This document shows, piece after piece, positions 55,130 to 64,000 of a DNA stretch of 64,000 nucleotides. Position numbers and translations under genes: made by a program. Location: NCBI GenBank assembly GCA_963978895.1, contig OZ022238.1, positions 29,081,617 through 29,145,616 of the forward strand. Reading direction: 5' to 3'. Numbering within the stretch: position 1 is the stretch's first letter; every line of letters begins with the position of its first letter. Below the pieces are notes generated by a model, which was not told the DNA's origin, did no database searches, and was given only the letters and a program-made list of their open reading frames with translations. Source of the DNA: Erpobdella octoculata (taxonomy: Eukaryota; Annelida; Clitellata; Hirudinida; Erpobdellidae).

Positions 55130-55703
55130 TATCCATCCATCCATCCATCCATCCATCCATCCATCCATCCATCCATCCATCCATCCATCCATCCATCCAT
55201 CCATCCATCCATCCATCCATCCATCCATCCATCCATCCATCCATCCATCCATCCATCCATCCATCCATCCATCCATCCATCCATCCATCCATCCATCCAT
55301 CCATCCATCCATCCATCCATCCATCCATCCATCCATCCATCCATCCATCCATCCATCCATCCATCCATCCATCCATCCATCCATCCATCCATCCATCCAT
55401 CCATCCATCCATCCATCCATCCATCCATCCATCCATCCATCCATCCATCCATCCATCCATCCATCCATCCATCCATCCATCCATCCATCCATCCATCCAT
55501 CCATCCATCCATCCATCCATCCATCCATCCATCCATCCATCCATCCATCCATCCATCCATCCATCCATCCATCCATCCATCCATCCATCCATCCATCCAT
55601 CCATCCATCCATCCATCCATCCATCCATCCATCTATCCATCCATCCATCCATCCATCCATCCATCCATCCATCCATCCATCCATCCATCCATCCATCCAT
55701 CCA
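55130..55703. repeat. (ATCC)n satellite, about 143 copies
   Basis: About 573 bases of a 4-bp unit with one visible change (CTATCC near 55634). Frames encoding SIHP or MDGW repeats on both strands are artefacts. Confidence 0.97.
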
Positions 55704-55704
55704 A

Positions 55705-55907
55705 GCGCTTTTGTTGGGGTATGTTGAACACAACACTCGACTATGAATGGGTACGAATCAATGCTCGATAGTATATATAAGTTGTACGGCTTACATTCCG
55801 TCACTAGCTAATTTAATAGCTATCGAAGATATATGTTTTGTATTATATATTATAATAAATATATATTAAAAGTCGAGTTTGTGTTCAACATACCCCAACA
55901 AAAGCGC
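55705..55907. mobile_element. Inverted-repeat MITE next to the ATCC satellite
   Basis: Arms GCGCTTTTGTTGGGGTATG plus TTGAACACAA at 55705-55742 and their inverse at 55871-55907, about 37 bp each with a one-base gap, separated by about 130 bp of AT-rich sequence. No coding capacity. It directly abuts the satellite. Confidence 0.75.
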
Positions 55908-55929
55908 CTAACAACCATTGTTTTTTGGC

Positions 55930-56214
<285 letters not shown>

Positions 56215-56589
56215 TGTGTGTGTGTGTGATAATGATGACGGTGATTGTATTAGTATAGAGGCAACTGTTGAGCATGTACTTGACGTTATTTGATTTGATT
56301 AAATTACGATAATGTAATTCCCTCTGAAAATTCGACCTTTCCCCCCACCAAAAAACCCCAAGCTAGGGGTCCTCAATTTTTTAGTGTATTTTACAAATAA
56401 GTTGATCTTTTATATAATTGATGTTTTATTTTAAATGTTCTGTATACAGAATGCATTGTCTATAATGGTAATATTCAATCTAACTTCAGTATAACAATCA
56501 AACATAAAAAACAAAAAAATTACGTATAAATCATTCTGAACAAGTGGGTTTATAATACGCAGTTTTTTCAATTAAGAGAGCTACTAGAA

Positions 56590-56790
56590 GGGTTTTTTTA
56601 GAGTTTTTTATTGTTTTTGTCTCTTTCGCTCTCGTTCTTCTGTTCCTTCTCGCTTTCTCGTTTCCTTTCCATTTCCCGTTCACTTTCCCGTCACCGCTTG
56701 CTCTCTCGTTCCCGCTCCCACTCTCTTTCCCAACCCCACTTGCTCTTCCGTTCCTCTCGTTCTCCCGTTTGCTTTCTTTGTAAAGTTATT
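56590..56790. repeat. Pyrimidine-rich dispersed repeat
   Basis: CT-rich stretch with TTTTTAGAG, GTTTTTGTCTC, CTTGCTCT and CGTTCCCGCTCCC, resembling 2215-2300 inside the Helitron-like element at 2197-2757. The short frame 56611-56820 (Ser/Arg/Leu-rich) is an artefact. Confidence 0.5.
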
Positions 56791-57059
56791 AAATCTATAA
56801 AATGTATGAAAATTTGCTAAGCCTTCTGAAAATTTCTTGTAAAATACGCCACGACATATCTTCCCCTTCATCAACTATTTTAGGAAGAACAAAATGAAGT
56901 TTACGGAAAATGTTTTAGAAAAATACACGACAACTACCTTCTCCTCTCGTCAATTGTTTTAATAAGGAAACGTTTAGTATTAGTAGAATAAAATTTTGGA
57001 ACGTGGGGTTTTGACATCTTGACCCCAAGGTTTTGTTGAAATGAAGTTCTTGACCCCTT

Positions 57060-57640
57060 GGTTTCTTTAGCGGTGTTGAGTTGCTAGCAAAGCTGTTAAT
57101 GATTTTGTTAACTAGATTCTTCTCAACTAGTTTTCTTGTGACAAGTATCTACATATTATCGATAAAGCCTATTTTTTGTGTTCATGTTTATGTTCAACAT
57201 ATTTGATTGAGAAGCGCCATTTTACATTGTTTTACACGTAAGATGGTGTTTTATTCAACGAACTAAATAAATTGTACACAAAACAGAATCAAAAATACAT
57301 TATGTTAGGACCCAACAGTTATTTTCACTTTTGTACAAATCATCACCGTACAAAGGTGTCAGCGAAAAGTTAGTTCCGTCGACAAATGGAGATGGTCACA
57401 TTGTGAAACGTATCGAATTAGTCATCCCGGATAAGATGAGATAAGACGATCATTAAATGTTAATTAAATAGAGTTAATTTTGTGAAACCACACGTCGTTC
57501 AGTTCTACTTCAATTTTAATCCATATGCATAAAAATATGTTATTTGGGTTTTTTATTTTTTCCTTATCCTTTTTTTATTTTCCCCCCTGTTTTTGCCGGG
57601 CGAAGCTGCGCCCGCTTATATAGGGAAAGAAGCCCCTCTC
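57060..57640. mobile_element. Uninterrupted copy of the repeat that received the Helitron array
   Basis: Left half matches 24960-25142 and right half 41010-41360, joined at TTCAACGA followed by ACTAAATAAATTG. It ends with the hairpin GCCGGGCGAAGCTGCGCCC. About 60 bp unique to this copy lies around 57290-57335. Confidence 0.75.
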
Positions 57641-57847
57641 GCTGCCAGTCTTGATCCTATTTCGGGCTACTAAATGAATTTCATTTCATCGAGCCCGCAA
57701 CTGTGCAGCATACTCAGCTTCCGAATCTATTACATCTCTTGACTGCCAAACACAAGATCGCAAGGAAATCGCAACTTTTGGCCAAACAACATTTTACTTG
57801 GGGCAAACTTTGCCGTATTGTAAGCAGATTCCCTGTAAGCTTTCAAA

Positions 57848-57989
57848 AATAACGGAATGTGTTTATCCCAATCAACTAAATGTTAATTAAAGAATCTAGA
57901 ATTAATTTTGTGAAACCACACGTCGTTCAGTTCTACTTCAACTTTAATCCATAATTACGGAATAACGGAATATGTTTATCCCAATCAAC
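57848..57989. repeat. 29-bp direct duplication around an 84-bp filler
   Basis: AATAACGGAAT(G/A)TGTTTATC then CCAATCAAC occurs at 57848-57876 and 57961-57989. The sequence between (57877-57960) is a piece of the repeat at 57440-57530 and 41150-41230, including CACACGTCGTTCAGTTCTAC. Confidence 0.9.
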
Positions 57990-58006
57990 ATGGTTTTCAT
58001 CGACCA

Positions 58007-58312
<306 letters not shown>

Positions 58313-58655
58313 GCAACATATGTCAATCAAATTACATTAAGTAATAATGACGAAATCGCAGTTGCGGACCGGCCAAGGCGGTCATTGACAGAAAGCTTTA
58401 CGATAGAGGTGAGTTTTCAAACGAGATTTGAAGCAAATGATTGAAGACAGATCTTTTGTTAACTCAAGTGGTTAATTATTCCAGACGGTAGGCGCGACAT
58501 GACCAAAAGCTCTGTCTGCAAAAGCCGTCCTCGAGCCATCAATATGAAGGTTATTAGTTCTACTGTTTGATCTCAGTTCTCTTGCAGACGTGCGGATCTT
58601 AGGTAGATCATAAAGATAACCTGGTTGTCGAGTGGTCAAAACTTTAAAACTGGTC
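58313..58655 (-). mobile_element. LINE 3' end (L2/Crack-like) inserted in the gypsy integrase
   Basis: Minus strand: LPKIRTSARELRSNSRTNNL, RTAFADRAFGHVAPTVWNN, then in the next frame segment LTKDLSSIICFKSRLKTHLY: the conserved C-terminus before the 3' tail. 5'-truncated; TSD not resolved. Confidence 0.78.
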
Positions 58656-59289
58656 ACTTCAAATGCTGCTGAATAGTTTGGTTAAATCGTTCTACCATAC
58701 CGTCAGACTGTGGGTGAAGGGGGGCTGTGCGGGTTTTGTTTATGCTTAGAACACGGCACATTTCTCTAAATAAGTGTGAGTCGAAGTTCCTGCCTGATCT
58801 GAATGGGGTTCCATTGGTACTCCATAACGACTAACCCAGCCATCCACAACAACGTTGGCAACTGTCACTGCTTCTTGATTAGGGATAGCAAACAACTCTG
58901 ACCATTTTTTAAAGTAATCTATGGCAACAAAAAAGTACTTATTGCTAGATTTAGACACTGGAAATAGACCTGTCAAATCTATAGCAATTTTTTCAACAGG
59001 GAAACCTAATTGTACTGTTGCAAATGACCCTTTTTTAACGTGTGGTCCTTTACTAGTGGCACAGGTATCACATTTTCGACATCATTTTTCGACGTCCATT
59101 TTACAGTATACCCAATACAATCTTTGGCAGATCTTGTCTAACGTTTTATTCACCCTGACACCCCACAGTGTTTTTGTTGAAGCCACTTCTGACACTCTCA
59201 CCTTAAGAATAATTAGATGCAAAACATTGGGTTTTCCAGATTTTTTTTTAGAAAACCGTTCACAATATTTAGAGAGTCCCATTGTGCCT

Positions 59290-60905
59290 ATTAAAATTTA
59301 ATAGCAGGACTCATTTCAAGCCGGGGTTTTCTCTTCTTTTATCCATCTCAGAATCGGCGCTATATCATCATCTGTTGATTGTTCGTCTCGAATCACTCCA
59401 TCAGACCAAGTCTCGTCAATTTCAAACCGTACTTGAAAAAACTGATTATTTATTTCCTTCTACTCCATGCAAATGCATTACTTACATTCAGCATTGCACG
59501 GTTGCCGTGACATTGCGTCAGTATTTTTGGGCTGTTCGCCCTTCTGATGTTGAATTTCAAACTCTATAACTGTAAGCGCTCAATCCACCTCGCTACCTGT
59601 TCCTCTGGATTTTTAAAACTTAAGAACCATCTCAAATCAGCGTGATCCGTCCTTAACAAAAACTTTTGATGACATAAATACTTGTAAAAGTGCTTAATAG
59701 AATCAACCATTGCCAGTAACTGGCGTATGGTGGCTCAATAATTACGCTCTGGTCTTGACAACGTTCTCCTATAACTATAAGCTATAACTTTTTCATTTCC
59801 GTCAACAAGTTAACTTAGCACTGCCCCTATTCCCTAATTACTTGCAACTGTGTCAAATAAAAATCCTTTTCAGGAATTGGATACGACAGAACTGGTGTCA
59901 AACTCAAAGCTGTCTTTAGCTGTTCGAATGCTTGTTGATATAAATCAATCAATCAATCAGTTGAATTTGTTTAGCGCTATTTCCTATCGTTCAATAGCGC
60001 TCGGACACAAACTTTTTAAATAAATAAGTCTTAAGTCCCCGACGGAAAACTGTGAGAGAAGTAGATTTAGTAAGAGAAGTAAGAAGAGAGTTCCAGAGAT
60101 AGGAACCAGAGTAGGATAAAGAGCGTTTAGAAAAAAAATGCTTAACAGAAAAGATATAAACGTGGTTAAGAGAAGAAGATCGAAGACCAGACTTAAGGGA
60201 ATTTTTATTTAGTTAGTTAAGTAGAGTGGAGAAGAGCAATTTTTTAATTTTAAACATTAGTAAGCAAATTTTAAACATCACACTATTATTAGGGTGATGT
60301 TTGACCAATCAAACGGTGCACTCTTTTCCGTAAGCTTATATAATTCCTTTGCAATGTTGGAAAAGTTGGCCACTAAACGGCGATAATTTGTGCACAAACC
60401 ATGAAAATTTTTTTATTTCCTGAGAATTTCTTGAAACAGGCCAATGATTAACCGATTCAATTTTTTAGGATTGGTTCCTACCTCTTCGGCAGAAACTATA
60501 TGACCAAGATATTTCACCTTGCTTTGAAAAGTGCACACTTCACCGGATTTATTTTCGTAGCAGCATCTCGGATCCTCTAGAAAACGTCTGCAAGAATGTG
60601 TAGATGCTCTTCAAACGTCTTTCCAACAACAATATTCAATAATGTCATCCAAATAAACAAGACACGTTCTCCAGATTAATCCTTGTAACACATACTACAT
60701 TAGGCGCTCGAAAGTTGCAGGTGCGTTGCACAAGCCAAATGGCTTACTCTAAATTGACACAATTTTTTACTTATTGAAAAAACGTTTTCTCGCGATACTG
60801 AGGATGTATTCCCACTTGCCAATATCCGTTTTTAAGATTTAAATTAGAAGAAATTCGAGATCCCACAAGTGTATCGATAGTGTCATCAATTTTGGGCAGA
60901 GGGTA
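59290..60905 (-). pseudogene. Gypsy RT and RNase H remains
   Basis: Minus strand, many stops: YPLPKIDDTIDTLVGSR, NLKNGYWQVGIHPQ (RT palm start), then after an L2 3' end (59940-60240) the RNase H parts FEQLKTALSLTPVLSYP, RTLSRPERNY, HFYKYLCHQKFLLRTDHADL, FLSFKNPEEQVARWIERLQ and HQKGEQPKNTDAMSRQ. Domain order PR-RT-RH-IN is the usual gypsy order. Non-functional. Confidence 0.75.
59940..60240 (-). mobile_element. L2-type LINE 3' end with TTGA tail
   Basis: Minus strand: LWNSLLTSLTKSTSLTVFRR then LKTYLFKKF and stop, followed by GAGCGCTATTGAACG, TAGCGCTAAACAAATTCAAC and TGAT repeats. 5'-truncated insertion between gypsy RT and RNase H. Confidence 0.72.
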
Positions 60906-60909
60906 ACTA

Positions 60910-62785
60910 TCTTTTTGTTAGAGTAAATGCAGTCGAGTAGATAAAGCAGAGATGTTTCAATAGAGAAATTGTTTCGATAAGCAGACTGGAACTGACTGTA
61001 ATTAGGATTATCTATAAGATGTAGCGGAACACGATTTAGTACTAATCTCTCCAGCAACTTTGAAATGGTAGGAAGGTTAGAAATAGGCCTGTAATTCGCT
61101 GGTACAGATTTATCTAAGGAAGGCTTCTTCAATAAAGGAAGGATTTGCGCTGTCTTGAAAGCTGAGGGATACACACCTTGGGAAAAAATAAGTTGGCCAG
61201 CCTGGCAATTATTGCAGACACAGCGGTAGAGCAGTTTTTAAGGAGTAAAGGAGGTAGGAGGTCGAGAGGAGACGATTTGTTGGGGACGAATTTGATGAGG
61301 TTGGATACTTCAGATATAGAAACTGGAGTAAGTTGGAGAAGAGGTTGAGTCCCGAGAGGTGAGATGACAGTGAGTCGTGAATCTTTCTGATTTTATCTTG
61401 AAAAAAAGCAGCGAATTGAGGAGCTAGAGTGGAACATTTATCATCGTGCTAAATGTTTTTTTTTGTTTCTATGTAGTAGTGAATTAGCTAGTTTCCACAG
61501 GAGTTTAGGATTTTTAGAAGCGGAAAGCAGCTGATCGGAAATTGAATCAAACATTTTTTCCGCCCTTCTTCTGTACCGTATCATTTTGATGACTTCGGGA
61601 GATGATGCAAAGAAATGGTGGGTGCTAACTCTTTTGGTGCGTTTGGTAACAAGCGCATGACAATCCAACAGCCTCAGAAAAATATCATTCAATGCTATGA
61701 CATAATCATCGACGGATGTGAATTCATTGTCAATTAGTCCGGAATCTAACAAGTCGGTTTTGAACTTTGCAAGATCAATTTTATTGATGCGACGAAAGCT
61801 GGAAGTAATTTTATTTTGAATTTCGTCTAGAAGTTTGATATCACATGCAATGGCGAGATGGTCGGAGATGGGAAAATTTGAGACAGTGAAATTAGACACT
61901 AAGGAAGAGCTATTGGGGGTAATGATAAGGTTCATGAGGTTGCCGGAGATATGAGTTGAAGACGTAACGTGCTGTAACAAATTGTAGCTGTCGAGAATTT
62001 CGGAAAGACGGTGGTCTTTGGAAAGGCTGGACTTGGTAGGAGAGTTAGGGCCCCGAGGAGAGTTGAAATCACCGCATAATAAAAAATCGAGTTTATTAAT
62101 AATGATTTTGTCTAGAAGATTAGAAAGTTCCTCAATGAATGTAGGGTATGAGGTGTCAAGAGGACGATAGAGACAGATTAAAATTACGAAGGTAGATCTG
62201 TCTCTTATTTTTAACGAGCAGTGTTCAAATGTGTTGTAGAGGCCAGCATCGTAGGAGGAGATTTTAAACTCGTAATTGTAAATTATGCAAGTACTACCGC
62301 CTATTTTGCCATTTTTCGATGTTGGTGGAAGACGAAAAAGCCAGATGGAGCCAAGTCAAGCAACACAATCAGGGGAATCGGCGGATACCCATGTTTCCGT
62401 GATAGCCAGGATATTCAAATAATATGTCTGGATGAAGTTATGAAGCATGCCAGCTTTATTAACGGCTGGTCGAGCGTTAACAAGACCGAATTTCAATAAG
62501 GTTTCATTGGAATGATTTGGCATGCAGGACGTTAGTTTCACCTTTTTACTTTTACAAGATTTATTTTTAGATTGTGTTTGAGCGTTGAGGCGGACTTGAT
62601 AACAAGCCTGCATATCTAGCGACCGGACAGTAGTCGTTCGGCCAGTAGTCCACTTTATGTGCGCACCATGGGATTCAGCGAGCATCATCCTTTTGTTGGA
62701 TTTTGGCTTCCAGATATGGTTTTTAAAGAGTGTGTTGCGTAATGTCTTTGTGACACGAACCCAACAACTTTTAAGTTTTTACTGT
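60910..62785 (-). mobile_element. Broken LINE-2 copy in the gypsy element
   Basis: Minus strand: 5' leader with NHIWKPKSNKRMMLAES as in the intact copy at 27460-27630, endonuclease start FGLVNARPAVNKAGMLHNF and ITETWVS (62356-62500), endonuclease end LMNLIITPNSSS and FPISDHLAIA (61441-61980), RT start ANYRPISNLPTISKLLERLV (60839-61174). It ends abruptly in RT near 60910, where gypsy RT sequence follows, so unlike a normal LINE it keeps its 5' end and lacks its 3' end: a later deletion. Confidence 0.85.
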
Positions 62786-63115
62786 TTTCAATTTTTGCCC
62801 AAACAAAAAATTCCGACTGAGCAGGAACAACGATGCTCTTTGTTGCAAATACTCGCTTTACCGAGATCGTTTCACCTTTATAACAAACAGGTATTCCACA
62901 TCCCCCAGTCTAAATGTTCTCATTTTTAAGTCTAATGCAAAACCCTGCGCTCTCATAAAATCAAGTCCATATAGACATTCTTCATTTATGTAAGCAACCA
63001 AAAACTGATGCTGAAAAGTACTATTTCTCAGTTTAATTTCAGTTTGAATTTTACCAACTATTGGAACAACCTCTCCAGTTGTAGTTTTCAGACGAATGTG
63101 TTTTCCACTTTGCAA
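62786..63115 (-). pseudogene. Gypsy protease, C-terminal half
   Basis: Minus strand frame 62858-63115: RLKTTTGEVVPIVGKIQTEI, YINEECLYGLDFMRAQGF (family CILGxDFL) and DLKMRTFRLGDVEYLF, then the linker IVVPAQSEFFVWAKIEN before the LINE-2. The catalytic DTG half is lost at the border with the Cys-rich gene at about 63117. Confidence 0.8.
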
Positions 63116-63116
63116 A

Positions 63117-64000
63117 ACTTCGTAAGTGAGAACTTATAAAAAATAAGTCATTGTCAACGTCTTCATCTCTTGTACTGGATTCAATCTCGTTTTCTGATTC
63201 AGTATCAGAGTCAAAACAATCAACGTTATCGCATAGATCCAGATTTCCACCACATGAGCACATTTCTGAACACTTCAGTTTGTTCGCTTTGCAGCCACAT
63301 GGTGGTGCACATCTACGTTGAACACAATAACATCTGCACAGATTGAGGATAGCATGAGGGGCACAAAGCTCTGTGAATCCCACAGGCTCATATTGATCAC
63401 CGACTTGTTTCCATCCTAGAAGTGAAGTTTGCCTTTAAAATTGCTGGATACAGCGAACTCTTTGTTGGTGGAAGACTTTTGCCTTGATGTTGTTTTTTTT
63501 GTAAATAACCACCATCTAACATCTCCAATGTCTGTCATTTTACTGTTAGGCACATATACTTGACATACGAGTTTTTCGAGTTTATGCAGCACTGATTGTG
63601 ATACACTAGCTAAAATGCCAAGTTCTGATAATGCTTGGAGAACAACATTGCTTCTTCAATCGAAAGCTTTTTTCTAGGTCAGCTTACCTTTACCTGACAA
63701 AGATCCAGTGACATCTGCTTCTGATAAAGAGTGTAATCTTGGTAGTGCTGATGCCTTGAGAAGTCCCAATGCTTTGTAAATTGGTTCAAGACTGTCATAG
63801 TGTCGACTTAAACCAAAGCCAATGAATAGTCCAAAATCCGATGGCAGAAGTGGAAATCTTCGTATTGCAAGGACCATGACGTCAGTGTCTGGAGAGAAAA
63901 TGTGTAAAGTTTTTGCTCCTCTTCCAGCAGGGTGCACCGCATGTAGAATTATTTTGGTGTCGGCTTCTTTTTGTGTGTTTGCTAAACAGGAGACATCCAT
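63117..64000 (-). pseudogene. Repeated animal gene family with PIN-like motifs and Cys-rich tail (partial, frameshifted)
   Basis: Enters from beyond the right edge. The frame 63674-64000 shows KEADTKIILHAVH, IFSPDTDVMVLAIRR and ADVTGSLSGKGKL. Next, in other frames, VVLQALSELG, LEKLVCQVYVPN, RWWLFTKK and SLPPTKSSLYPAILKANF; then 63051-63383 has a Cys-rich segment LCRCYCVQRRCAPPCGC and CSEMCSCGG followed by an acidic tail. I recall this as an uncharacterised, highly repeated family of cnidarians, molluscs and others. The conserved acidic EAD and SPDTD motifs resemble PIN/FEN-type nuclease sites (inference). At least two frameshifts. Confidence 0.6.

Noticed and set aside
55114..55804. SIHP and MDGW repeat proteins on both strands
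   Set aside because: Translations of the ATCC satellite.

Overview
The window reads as animal (metazoan) nuclear DNA from a transposon-dense genome, probably a marine invertebrate; the species cannot be fixed from the sequence. Evidence: a spliced host gene with GT-AG introns (TYW5-like JmjC hydroxylase), AT-rich spacers, long TA, ATT, ATCC and TATTATG simple repeats, and many degenerate LINE, LTR, hAT, Penelope and Helitron copies. There is no prokaryotic gene organisation. Almost every long open frame is a transposable element; TYW5 is the only clear host gene.

Layout. 1-2.2 kb is AT-rich and gene-free; a short Helitron-like element follows (2197-2757). Six exons of a TYW5-like gene lie on + at 2970-10225; its large intron 5 holds a hAT transposon (5789-9236), itself interrupted by a 5'-truncated LINE. 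10.2-13.7 kb is noncoding with small tandem and inverted duplications. 13.8-15.2 kb is an internally deleted hAT with a perfect 8-bp target duplication, beside the remains of a second hAT (15.2-16.3 kb). 17.3-22.7 kb is a decayed Ty3/gypsy element carrying two clean secondary insertions: a solo LTR (itself hit by a LINE) between protease and RT, and a 1.25-kb terminal-inverted-repeat element with a tiny C2H2-finger frame inside RNase H.

The most striking region is 25143-41009: a head-to-tail array of eight units of a non-autonomous rolling-circle (Helitron) element. Units begin TC and end in a 22-bp palindrome, nine bases, then CTGG; the array as a whole sits between a host A and T, and a related copy of the flanking sequence without the array occurs at 57.06-57.64 kb. 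Units contain a 5' heptamer repeat (expanded to about 143 copies in unit 4), 147-bp and 44-bp minisatellites and a decayed internal unit junction. The array has been hit by an intact LINE-2 (27271-30562), an internally deleted Rep/helicase Helitron (32786-35223, itself carrying a SINE-like insert), a palindromic MITE and a tRNA-derived SINE.

41.4-43.2 kb is a small LTR element reduced to a SAP-like gag and an integrase tail; 43.4-46.1 kb a long open LINE frame on the minus strand; 48.4-53.8 kb a Gmr1-like gypsy whose integrase precedes the reverse transcriptase, broken by one stop codon and by a Penelope fragment. 55.1-55.7 kb is an ATCC satellite followed by an inverted-repeat MITE and a tRNA-derived SINE. 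57.6-63.1 kb is another decayed gypsy on the minus strand carrying three LINE insertions. The right edge holds part of a repeated gene family with PIN-like motifs and a Cys-rich tail.

Interactions are mainly nesting. The LINE-2 could supply retrotransposition functions to LINE/SINE tails here, and a Rep/helicase element of the kind decayed at 32.8-35.2 kb would be needed in trans for the Helitron units; both are inferences.
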